A DNA stretch of 64,000 bases from Gymnorhina tibicen. Lineage: Eukaryota; Chordata; Aves; Passeriformes; Artamidae. The stretch is from NCBI GenBank assembly GCA_013399875.1, contig VXAZ01018004.1, positions 1,400,607-1,464,606 on the forward strand, written 5' to 3'. The position numbers were made by a program, and so were the translations under genes. Below the pieces are notes generated by a model. The model was given only the letters and a program-made list of their open reading frames with translations. It did not search any database and was not told the origin of the DNA. This document shows, one piece after another, positions 13,401-24,915 of the stretch (positions are counted from its first letter, which is position 1; every line of letters starts with the position of its first letter).

Positions 13401-13502
13401 CCTTTCTTCTGTATCTCTTCTAAACTGCTGTCTTTTCTTCCACTCCCTATTTATTCTCATTTAAGAAAACGCTGAGCAAGAAATCAGCTTAACATTTGGT
13501 AA
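10485..13502. other. Non-coding stretch with one splice-donor-bearing ORF
   Basis: Mostly featureless AT-rich DNA. On the minus strand an ORF running from about 11653 down to 11292 contains a perfect donor (GAGAG|gtaagt, junction near 11340) but its length is expected by chance in this composition. A long pyrimidine-rich tract lies at about 13293-13465. Confidence 0.5.
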
Positions 13503-13610
13503 TTGTAGATAAGGACAGAGAGATTAAGTGATTTGCCCAAGGCCACACAGAAATTCTGTGGCAGAAAGGTGAATTGATTTTAGGTCTCTATGACTCAATA
13601 GACTCATAAA
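13503..13610 (+). mobile_element. Ancient MIR/CORE-SINE-like fragment
   Basis: The run 'gacagagagattaagtg', 'atttgcccaaggccacacag', 'ctgtggcagaaaggtgaatt', 'taggtctctatgact' matches the 3' half of the MIR-type SINE consensus (cacagagaggttaagt, cttgcccaaggtcacacag, agtggcagagctgggatt). Related MIR elements are known across amniotes, including birds. It is strongly diverged and has no poly(A). Confidence 0.72.
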
Positions 13611-16600
13611 AGAAGTCTTATTTGAAGGATATATTTTAAACATCAAATCAAAGTTTGAGTCCAAATGAAAACAGCTCCAATTACAGGTCTGCTTTTATCT
13701 GCAGTTTCATCTTAGCACTCTTAGGTACATGGGCTGTGTCTAGACTTCCCAGGTGGGGCATGCCACAGTGCCTGTCTGACTCACAGGCCTGCCTGTTCCT
13801 TCCTTCGGTCTCATTTACAGCATGGCTGAGCAACACAGCCAGCCCCATGAGCTGAGGGCTGCAATATAGATGTACACATACAGGGTGAGTGTCAAAGCTC
13901 ATGTTGTCCAAGAACTGTCTCTGAAAAGTACAAAGTTCTCATGGATTCGCTCCCTGTCAATCTAATGATTGAAACACAATGTTTTTTTCTTTTTTTTTTA
14001 ACAAGAAAATTATTTTTTGAAATATAATGGTTCATTGGTGTTGTAAACAAACCACCAGTTCACCCAAGGCTTCATTGGTATGGTTTCTAGGTAGAGAGTA
14101 GGTGTTTGCTTGTATCAAATTTCCTAATGGAGTGATAAACAAAGCTGTTTACTTATACCCTTCAAACCAGAGTGTAATGTTGCTTTCTGCTCTACTCCAA
14201 GCCGTAATGTCATTATCCTTGGCACAGAGCTACTAGATAATTTTGTCAGCCTGTCTGCAAAAATTAGCTCGGCAATAGCATTGAATTCTAGGGGCTAAAC
14301 CAGTGCTTCAGCCTGCCACAAGGTAACTCTGTTTTGCAGCCACCAGAGAAGGTTCTCTTAGAAAAACAACAACAACGCAGGTTTATGATTCACTTTCAGA
14401 CTTTGTTCGCCTAAATGACTTGTTTGTGCACTATGGAGGGAAAACAAGAGATTCCAGAAACTTGCACACACAGCATGTCCTTGTTTATGCCTTTTAATTA
14501 CATAATAAATGCACACATAAATATGTAAAGGAAGGGCCACGTGATCTTTCAGTGAGGCTTTTCAAGTTAACTGTCTTTTACACTGAAGAAGCACAGTCTG
14601 CTGTAAATGAAGATTTAGTATCTGAATTTACTTTTAAGCTGTGCAACAGAGGGAAATTGTGCTGGTTTTTGAGTATTGTTTCTATTTTTAAATCCTGAAA
14701 TCTGATCCGAACTGAAAGCATGACTACAAAGGTGAGTTGTTCAGGGGAAAGAATAAGAAAGGTTAGGAATTCAAGACATTATTTTTTCCTCAGAGGTGTC
14801 TGGTTCAATGAAACTGTACAGGTTACCAATGTTTAAAAAAATAATTTAAACGTCTGTTTATCTCCAAATTCTTACCTACTATACGAAGAAAACCTCAGGT
14901 TTGCATCAAGGTGTCCTGCAGACCCTTTTTAAATTCAGATCAGTCTTTTGCTGTATTCATTCTTCCTCTGTCATATCTGTATTCTCTTCCCTGCCATATG
15001 AGGTTTTAATGAGCAGCAATATCCACTCACTCAAAGTGACTGGGTAGAGGAAAAGATAATTGATGATGTAGAGAAGAATGAAATCCAGTCTAGGAAATCA
15101 GAAACTTTGAAGCCTGCCAAACTGCAAATTCATTATGACACTTCCAGGGAAATCAAAGGAATTTTGATTGGAAAAAGAACAATAGACTTTTCTTGGCAAA
15201 GTTCCAGCTAGATATGGGTGAAGTTCACACAGCTCTTTGTATGGTAGCACCCAAAAGTTACAAATCACAAAGGAAATTGTTTCCTACCCTCAAACACTGA
15301 TAATCTGAGATGAGGTAAAACCTTATGTTGTTTCGGATGCATTAAGAACTCTTCAGGGACTTTTACAGAAATAAAATATAAGTGAAAAATAAGATGTTTT
15401 TGAAATCAATATAAAGGAATAGTAGAAGTACAAATACACAGTTTTCATGGAAGTGTTTACAGAAGCAGAGGGCACAACAAGCAGCAGGAAATATAAGAGG
15501 CAAGGAAAAGAGTTCAGGTAGGACCTTGAGTAAACGGAGGAACACATCACTCCATTAATGGAGCAAGTAACAGCTTGTTTCATCCTTTATCACAGAAAAA
15601 AAAAGGGAGATAGTAAACAAGTAATAAAAATATTGAATTTTGATGAAGGCATAGGAGCAGAGGCTGGAACAGAGAAATAACAAGTTACCAAATATACTGG
15701 ATGTACTCATGCTGGCAAACCCTAATGAAATGCACTTAGGAATGCAGAAGACAGGAGTCAAAGTGATTGCTGATCTGTTAGAAAACTCCCGAAGAACTCA
15801 TAAGAACCAGAAGACACTCCAAAGAAGTGAAGAAAGAGAAGAAAAGAATGCACTGCTGAGGAGAAGTGAAAGGAATTTTGAGGGAAATGGGTCAGTTACA
15901 TTGCTTTAACGTATCTGAAATATCAAAATACATTATTGATTGATACAGATTGAAATACAGATTGAAAAATAATCAAGTGATAAATCATTATCATTTTGTC
16001 AGTAATGCACTAGCATAATTTTCTTAACCAGGAAAATTGGCCTATGGAATAAGGAAATAATTCAGAATTAATTAGAGAAGGCATTATATGTGATTTGTCT
16101 TGTCTTGAAATTCAAACTACTCTACATGGAGAAGACTGGGAAATGTGGCTTTTATTAAATCCTTGTCATAAGATTGGTGCACACTGCTTGGGAAGAAAAC
16201 AGACTTTTAGGCAGTTAAAAATTGTTTCCTAGCTAAACAATTGTCTGGAGGGTATAGAAATAGTGCCCTCCTCTACATGTTCTGATCTTAGTTACATTCA
16301 GTATTTTTAAAGTACTGCTTTGGGCAGGTGTCTGAGTTTCTTCTGTCATCATTTTTACTGTCCAGTAAAATAGTTCTAATGTATCCACTGTCTCACCAAA
16401 TAAAAAAGAAAAGGTCAGCTGCTTGAAGGGCCTGAAGAAAAAGATCGTAGGCAGACACAGAGGGTCTTCTTCCAGATACTTTCAAAGACAGCTATTTTTC
16501 ATCACTGGCTAGTGAAAACATAGGCACTTGGGAGAATGACTTTTCTGAGCATCTAAATTGCAGATTTTTAAATCAGGAAAGCTGGATTCAATCCCTTGAT

Positions 16601-17061
16601 AATGAAATTGAATATGCTTCTAGATTTCTTAGTTATTCTCAAAAGCAGGAGTTACAAAGCAGTCGGAGGAATAGAAGTTGAATGATCTAAATTAATTACC
16701 AAAATTAGTTCAAATTGCTAGATGATATGCAATAAATACAAGTGTACAGATTGCTCTGAGGAAACACAACTTGATTCTACAAATAAAAAATAATAAATAT
16801 GTCTAATTGCCATCCTGCTAGTAGAAAAAAAAAGTGAATAATAAATTGAATTTATTACTCCTGCAGAAAAAGACAGCCCTTATTCTGATTTTAATGTCTA
16901 TAAACATTTAATAACTACTTAGACAAACATCTTTCAGGCAATGTTTGGGTATTTGCTGCTCCATAGGGGGATGCTAAAAGATTTGTTGAGATCATTTTGA
17001 CTACTTTACTCCTTTGATACAGTAAATACACTAGGAGAAATAGAGGTTATGAATCAAAAGC
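13611..17061. other. Non-coding stretch, no gene recognised
   Basis: Nothing recognisable. A purine-rich plus-strand ORF at 15709-15909 (66 codons) has no splice context and its composition follows the A/G-rich DNA. Confidence 0.55.
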
Positions 17062-17211
17062 TTTATTATTCACATTTCATAGATGGAAAATCAAGCTATA
17101 TAAATGGAAAATAACCTACACGTGGCAATGTAGAAAGTGTATGGCAACAAGCCAGGGATGGGATGCAAATCTGTTAAGTCATAGTCTGGAATTTAACCAC
17201 AAAACCATCTT
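17062..17211 (+). mobile_element. Ancient MIR-like SINE fragment
   Basis: The order 'ttattattcacatttcatag', 'atggaaaatcaagc', 'gtagaaagtgtatggcaaca', 'agccagggatgggatgcaaa', 'tctggaatttaaccac' mirrors the MIR consensus (tattcccattttacagatggg, then ggtagaaagtggcagagccaggatt). Diverged, with several indels. Confidence 0.58.
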
Positions 17212-20200
17212 TTCTCTGGCCTTTGTATTCAATTTAGATGTATTCAAATGTCTGAATGTTTATCCAAAGCCTGTCAGGAGTGATCTTCCCCTTCAGACTA
17301 CATCCCTTTGCACAACAGGTCTTGCTCCCCCTCCTGAGGGAAGACCTAGCAAGTTCTCTCTCCTCTCTCACATCCACTATCTCATTTTTAATACTAGGTG
17401 AAGACTCTCACTGCCCTGCCAGGCCTGTCTCACACGTTCCTGTTTGATGATGGAGAAATCACTTTGCATTTTGGACGGCGTTCGCCCCAAGGTGCATTTT
17501 GGGTTAGTCAGGAGGGTTGAGGGGACAGCTCGAGGCACTGGCAGGGGCAGGCAGAGACCCCGGTGTTCAGAACATGCTCTGCTCATGTTACAAGAAGGCT
17601 CTGTGAGATTTAAAATCTGTGTCTGTCAGAAACTTCCCGTTCAGACAAAAGCTAACCCAGTTATGTAAGAAGGTGTTAAATGTACATGGAAAAATGATGT
17701 TTTTCCAAGAAGCCAGGCAGTGATTACATTTTCTAAATCTGCAGTCATTTTCCAGTAACAAATAAATAATCAAAGACAGCACATTCTGTGAAAAAATAAT
17801 AATGTTGAACTAAAGGAAGCAATTGCCATTTCAAATCAATAAAATGTAGTTCCTTGTATTTTCATGTTAAATAAAAACAAACACTTGCCCAACGAAAGCA
17901 ACAGCTAAGCTGTTTGTTTTTATATTCACTTGGATCCTCAGATCTCTTCCAGGCAGACTTGCGGATAAACAGGTTTGTTTACGAAAAATCTGCTCATTAC
18001 TGCATCAGCTCTATCTATGGCATCTTGGTTTCAGATGAAGCTGCTCTGAAGACATTTGTTTGCTTAAAATTAGGGGGTACGCAGCCTAACAGATAAAAGC
18101 AGGGAGTTACGGTGTCACAAGTGGGGTTCTTGAGTAATTCTTTTAAAGCTGTAGGTTCATCTTGAAGCAATTCAACTTTAAAATCAACCCGACAAAAAAA
18201 GTCAATAAACATTAAATATGTAAACCCTTTTTGTCTTTCTATTTCCTGTTGTGTTTGACACTATTCCAAATGAAGGTTGCTAACATTGTTTACACAGGGT
18301 TCCTGAGAACTGGTGAAGACTACTTCCAAATAACGCTCTGCCTCCCACCTGTTTTCAAAAAATTCATCTGTTCCAGAGCACACAATTCATCTGTAACGAT
18401 GGCTTTCCTCTGTCTCACCTTTGTGTGAGACAGTGCTTAATTTAACTATTTTAATTAGTTGCTAGGACTGCATCCACCTCTGAGAACATGCTGCCCCAAA
18501 GCTTCCAGGTAAATACTAAAACGTGTTTTGCATAATGATCCTGTATTTTTATTTCCGTCATCTCAATGAGGAAGTTAATTGGGCGGGAGGGGAGAGACTT
18601 GGCAGACAATAGTACACAGCCATCTTCACCCAACTGACAACTGTGTTAATAGGCTTTTTAAAAAATGTGTTACACATCACCAACTTGACATAGAACAGCT
18701 GTGTCCAGACAGAGAACACTAAAAAATACCACCTGGTAAATGATATACTCTTTATGGATAACAACTAGTCTTTGGAAGACCAGAGATGCCACTTTTTCTG
18801 CTTTGTTGAAGATTGATGGCCACGTATTGAATGAGAATGTACTTTTAAATTGGAAAACATCTTATTCAACTAATGAATACCCTTATCCTCATGTACAGCA
18901 TAGGCAGAATTAAAAGTCAGAATGTGTTCTTCAGTTACTGCAGTTCTCTGCACTACCAGTATAGTTTGGGGGGATTGTTTTGGGGTATTTTTAATTCAGT
19001 GGGCTTCTTTTTGCCCCATATGATAAGCTAACATTTCCTTTTTGCAAGTGGACTAATGCAAATTATCCTTTCTCCATGGGATATTGGTCATCAGTCACAA
19101 TGACAAGGGACAAAATGGTCAAAATATTGCTGAAAAGGAATGTGAGGTTGATCTGAAACACAAAGGGTCTGATGATTCCAATGAATGTCCTCTCTTCATG
19201 ACAGAACACATACAGATTTTAATTCAGGACAACTTGCTTTTGTAGACTGCAGTGAACAAGCTCAATGCAAAAAGAGATTAAGCTGAAACCCCATTTCATG
19301 AAACCAGCAGTCATGTGCTGACACTGAGCAGCAGCTAATCACAACCAAATGTCCTTTGGTTGTGCAGCCTATACAAAATTCTCTTTTCTTATGCATAATA
19401 TGGATCCTATTATTATTTCCCTCTTTCCTCTTGCATTCATATTTCCCCAGACTAGGGCAGCACTATTATTATTTCCCCCTTTTGCCATTGTCTGTACAGT
19501 TTCTATTGTATTGACTGCCTGGAGTGTCTTTCTTCTTACCTTCCTTCAACATGGGCTGCAAAGCAGCACACTGCTTGGGCTTTCTTTTCACTATTCATTT
19601 GTGAATTTGCATGCTTTGTAGTGCAAACTTTAATTGGAAAGCACTGTCCTTTTTTAAATGGCAAGTATGAAAGAGACTCCATTTTCAATGCACTAGTTCT
19701 CCCCTTTTTTAGAACCACGAGTGTTTTTCTAGTGACAGTACTTGGTCCATTAAGCAGCACATAAATGTTCTCCTATTTACTTCTCATTCTCAGAATACAG
19801 CAAGGAAATAGTACTCAGAAGAATAATTTTTCTTCCTAGAACTCCAAGATTTGCCAATTTCCCTAGGGCTACTGTTTTCTCTTGGGAATAAATATATTGT
19901 ACATTATGGAGCTCACATCCTTAATAACTATAATTAGCAATTCTTTTAATTAATTTTCAAGTAAAATTATATTTATAAATATCCATCTTGTAAAGGACAA
20001 GGCTGATGCTGAACTTACATCAGGGTCATACTATTAGCTAGTATAACATCACAATGAAGTCATCACAGGCCTTGAGAGTATATTTCTGTGTTTGCATGTG
20101 AGAGATCATAAAAATAGAACTTCTTTAAGAGTTAAGTTTGCCAAGACACCCATTCCAGCACTTATACTGACTTTGCATTTTCTAGTAAAATATCGTTGCC

Positions 20201-21882
20201 TTCTTTTAGGATGCACTGTATTTTCTGGTCTACATTAAAAGGGCCTTTTCGTCTGTCTGCTGATTGAACTGTAGTGCATAAAGGCTCCAGGTAGCAAATA
20301 CAGCCTGCTTTTCAAGGCAGTCAGATTGATTTGGATTTAATAAAGACCAGTCGAAGACTAAGCCTTATAACTTACCTGTGTCGTACTGGAAAATGGCAAA
20401 AAATAGCATGGGAAATGTGGCTTTTTGTGGAAAAGTGGGCATACCCAGAGATAATGGGATAATTCTCCACATGGAGGCAAAAACTTTCTTTTGCTATAAA
20501 TTAGGAACAAACAAAGCAAAACTTTATTCTAACTACATGTTGATGAGGTTAAGTACAATAACCACCTTTACTGTGCCGGGCATAATCAAGTTGTCATTAC
20601 AAATTAGTAAATTCTGAAGAAACTTTTGAATCTTTGAATCAAAGTATTAGGAATCTTTGTAAAGTATATAGGGGGATTTAGGAGAAGCTGCTTGGAGACG
20701 TGAGCCAGCCTGGAAACTTTTATTGCCAGATATGGAGATACATGCACAGAATCTCACCTGTGCCAGGGTAGATACCTGTGTGTCTGGGTGGTATAGGTTT
20801 GGAGAAGATACAATAGCAGTGTCTTCTTGATGAATACAACAGAGGTCTTTGCTCCTGTGTTTGCTCCCCAGTGTGCGCTTGAACCAAGGTCACGCCAGAT
20901 TCTGGCACCATCTCGGTTTTCAGAAGTCGGGCAAAAGAGGGAAAGGAATGGCGTACTGAGGACTAAGGAAGCTCACTACATAGTTGAATAAATGGTGCTG
21001 AGTTGCTCATTTTATGAGCTGCATAGAGGTTGAGGGCTTAGTTTTAGAGGTGGGCAGATACAGAGGAAGCTGATGACCCAAGGCCAAGTATCTGGTTGTG
21101 GATGAGAGAGTATAAGGAGAGATCATGATCCGAGGCTTGGTGGCAGCCTAGGTATGGACACAACCCATGCAAAGAGATGAAGCTGCCACAGTGATCAGAA
21201 ACCTTGCCCCAGACACTGCTCCCGGCAGCAGCACATTCTCCAGCAGCCATTCCCAACAACAGCTCCCACCCCACTGACACTGCTCCTGACCCTGCTGGAA
21301 TGCAGCCATGAGGCTTACCCGGACCATGACTGGCAGGGCTGTATCATACAATATTAGGAAATTTCTCTTCTAGTTTATTAATGATAATCTGGGATCTGTC
21401 ATGTCTACTCTAGTCCACCAATACACGTACGTATAATAGTTGAGGTACATCATCTTTCAATTTTATTTCCTTTCCAAAATTAAAAAATCTTGTATTTTTT
21501 TTGACTCTTGAACCTCACTCAGCACAGATCACTGAGGGTGGTTTCCAAGTGGCATTGCTGCAACTGTCTCCTACCATTTGCAGTGTTCATTTTCCTGCTC
21601 AGCTCTGCTCTCTGGAGAAAAGACTGGATGCAGTATGGGTTGCCCATTAGCCATGGGCCACACCTCTGGACACAGCCACTTCTCACCTATCTGTACATGC
21701 CAGGCGTACTCGGAAGCAAAGATTGTTCTTCCTGTGCAAACGAACCTGCAGGAATAAACACCGTATCCTTGGCTCACCGTGCTGGTGAGTCACTCTTTGT
21801 TGATGGGTGGTGGTTTCAAGTGTGGGATTGTAGCAAGGAAACTGTTTTGTTTCTGCTCTGCTTTTATTCCATGAAAAGAAAA
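17212..21882. other. Non-coding stretch, no gene recognised
   Basis: AT-rich sequence with scattered short ORFs in all frames. A GC-richer patch lies at about 21130-21340. The 125-codon plus-strand ORF at 21508-21885 runs to the edge of a MIR-like fragment and has no splice context, so it is not called as a gene. Confidence 0.5.
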
Positions 21883-22050
21883 TAACTACCATACTTAGCA
21901 TTCTCAAAGCTCTGTACAAACTAATCCTTGCAACATTCCCATGAGGCAGGCAAGTATAATTAAACATATTTCAAAATATGTGGAAGCCAGGACCTAAAAG
22001 GGTAAATCATCTGCTCAGTACCTAAAGGTAAGCAAGGACCTGAATCCAGA
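21883..22050 (+). mobile_element. Ancient MIR-like SINE fragment
   Basis: Contains 'tctcaaagctctgtacaaac', 'taatccttgcaacattccc', 'atgaggcaggcaagtataat', 'gtggaagccaggacctaaaa', 'gggtaaatcatctgctcag', 'gcaaggacctgaatcc'. These occur in the same order as in MIR-type SINEs (caaagcactttacaaac, taatcctcacaacaccc, gaggtaggtaagta, aaactgaggc, ttgcccaggtcac). Confidence 0.68.
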
Positions 22051-24804
22051 AGAAGTATCTTATGTCAGACAAAATTTTAATGGTCTAGACAAAAATTCTT
22101 CTTAAGGCCTTTCTCAATCACCCAGTTACAAAAAATAGGACAGTTAAAACAGTAAGAGTAGTAAAGGCTGTGGATCCAACTGAAGCTTCAAAAACAATGC
22201 CTCACATTAGGGGATGTTTGGGTCCAGAGCACAGAGCACAGTATAGATCTCAGCTTTGTGTCTTGCTCTGATTTAATGGCAAGATTATAAAATTTACAGA
22301 GAACTAAATGTAAGGAAACTGCATCAAACAGCTTACAATTTTTTTCATTCTGCTCTTGCTTCATTTGTCACACTGGTTCTCACCCACCACCATCGTCCCT
22401 CACCTCTTGCCTCAGATCTTATTGCCTCAGTTGTTTCCTCCACTGTTAAAAATTTCTCTCAGCTACTTAACCTTTTCCTTTCCCTAAGAAACCCTTTCTC
22501 AACATCGCCCACATCCTTTAAGTCACTTAACCAATCCCACATGTGCCTATTTGCTCCTCTCACCATGCTCCCACTAGGGAAACATCCAACTTCTTCACTG
22601 CCTGAGGCATCACACATCTCTCCCAGCCTTGCTGTTCACTCTGCAAGCAACTGACAGCACACAAGAACTTATCTGCCTGCTTGTCAGGGTATCTTTCCAC
22701 TTGTATTCCTACAAATAAGGTCAAATTGTCTAGGGAAAGAAGGGGAAGGGGACTGCCAGTTATGTCTGAAATTTTAGTAAGAGGGAGTTGGGAAATACAA
22801 AGCAGACCATACTGCATCCTAGGACAAACCGGTGTGGCTTTATTTTTGCTAGGGAAAAGGCAAGTGAAGCTGACAAAAATAAACAGTTGCCTATCTTGAC
22901 CCATTTTAAATTAAAACTGATCATACCTGGTTTTGCAGCATGATTCTGCGTAAGGATGTCATTGCATTTTAGAACCAGAAGAAATTGCTTTGACCTTACA
23001 ACTACTTGTGCAATTTTGTTTATATATTTAATGCCAAAGCAGTTTCATTTAAATTTAGTATATGTATGCACAGTAATCTTGAGAAATTTTAATACATAGG
23101 AAGCATAAGGAAACACCATGCAAGCGTTAAAAGCCATGTTAAGATTACACAGAATTTCACTGAATGTTTTGGAGTTTCTCCCTTTTGTTATACACTTAAG
23201 AATGACCACTTCATTCTTTAGAGGGCCAAAATACCTGATATATTGGTTATATTTACAAAAAGCATGTACATATGTGCTTGCATGCATGATACTGCATCTG
23301 CATCTACATGCGTGTTTTCTGTGTGAGGAGATAGATAGGCATGACATTTGTGGAAATCATCCTGTTTTCAAAGTCTACATTGTTAGTATTGAATTATTCA
23401 TTCTAGAAACCTCTCCTTCACAAAAAGTGAAGTAATTTATCTTTCAGTAAAGCTTTTTCAGCTTTCTCATTTAATTATGAAATTGAAACATCTCTCTTTC
23501 CAGATATTTTCCTGGCAAGAAATATCTATTCACTAGTCCCCAGGCAAGCACCCTAAGCCTGAATAAACAAATGGGTTTGGAAGGAATGATTGCTAAGGAA
23601 AGGTCGATATATCTTTGACAGCTGGATTACTGGTTTATGCCTAGCTGAGTGTATTAGCCCCTGAATGACATACCTTGTTGCCAGAGCAGCAGTTTTCATT
23701 GGCATTAAAATTAATTTTCTTGAAACATTGCTAAGAAAAAGCAAGATTCTGAGTTCTGTCATAATTTACACTATTTCAAGGAAACAGTATTAATGATCTC
23801 CACTTTCATTCTTTTCCATGTTTTCTCTCTGTTCCAGTAATCTCCTAATTAATGGTTTACTTGGCCTAGGTTTGTAAGGCCTTTGCAAATGGAAAACCAA
23901 ACAGGTTGAAGAAAATACTTCTGAGAAGTTATAGTTCAGAAGAAACTAACTTCACAAGTCCATCTGTGAACTTTTTCTCACGAAAGAAACAAAATCACAT
24001 TCTAAATGTAAAAATCTCAGACTTCAGCTATCTGAACCTAAATTACAGACAACTGCTCTAGGAAGAGATCTAGGTGTGGCTTTGAAAAGGTCACTGGGAA
24101 TGTCCTGAACACATCAGTCCAAAAATCCAACCCACAGCTGAGCTGAGCTGCAGAATGCCTGGTTGTTACTACTGTAGTGTAAGCCAGGGGGGTTGTCCAT
24201 GGCTCAGGCACCCGTGGCAGCAGAAACCAGCAACGCTGAGAGACAGGAGACTGAGACAGAGAAGAAAGTTACGGAGAGAAGATGGTTAGACACACACAGG
24301 CCACACAGCTCCTGCCACAGTCAGTGGTCTGAATACAACACGCCATCTTCCCTTTGAAGGAACCAGCACGGAGAGAGAAAGAAAGGAAAAGGGGAGGGCA
24401 GGGAATTGGGGGTGGGGGTCAGGAATGCCACAATGATAAGCAGAAAGATCAGGAAACTGGCGATGAACTGGCTGTGAGAGCGTGGAAGGGAGCTGGGAGT
24501 AAGTGAGACTGCTTTTATTCAAGTAATTAAAACTCAGAAAAGTTAAAAAAAATAAAAATAAGTGACTGGCCAAGTTTCAAGGCATTATTTTAAGCTCACT
24601 ATTAGATGTAGGTTATTCAAATAGTTCAAAGTTTCTTTCTCTTCCTCCCAGGTCACTCCCTGGAACTGCAGGCTGCTCCGTTCAGAGGGCTGCTTTTTAT
24701 TCTCCAGATATCAGTTTGTAGTAAACAGAAAAACCTTTTCTATAGTAAGGGCTATTTAATTGCAACATATCAGGAACAGATAAGTGCCTACACAGATACT
24801 ACCA
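22051..24804. other. Non-coding stretch, low-complexity tracts only
   Basis: A pyrimidine-rich stretch occupies about 22330-22560 and a purine-rich one about 24220-24420 (GAGA/GGAAA-type). No known repeat or exon was identified. Confidence 0.5.
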
Positions 24805-24915
24805 TGCTCACAACACTGTGGAAGCATTAACTAAGTGTGTTAAGTACTATTACCTCCATTTTGCACAAGGGCATTGGGCAGAGACAGGAAATACCACACC
24901 CAAGATGACAAAGTT
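24805..24915 (+). mobile_element. Possible ancient MIR-like SINE fragment
   Basis: The run 'tgctcacaacactgtggaag', 'agtactattacctccatttt', 'ggcagagacaggaaatacca', 'cacccaagatgacaaag' keeps the MIR order (ctcacaacac, tattatccccatttt, gcacagagaggttaaatgac, cccaaggtcacaaag). It is weaker than the copies at 13.5 and 21.9 kb. Confidence 0.5.

Noticed and set aside
16580..16600. 'ggattcaatccctt' resembling a tRNA T-arm
   Set aside because: No matching A box, acceptor stem or anticodon arm upstream.
21508..21885. 125-codon plus-strand ORF with a hydrophobic stretch
   Set aside because: No splice context, no recognised family, and it ends at a MIR-like fragment.
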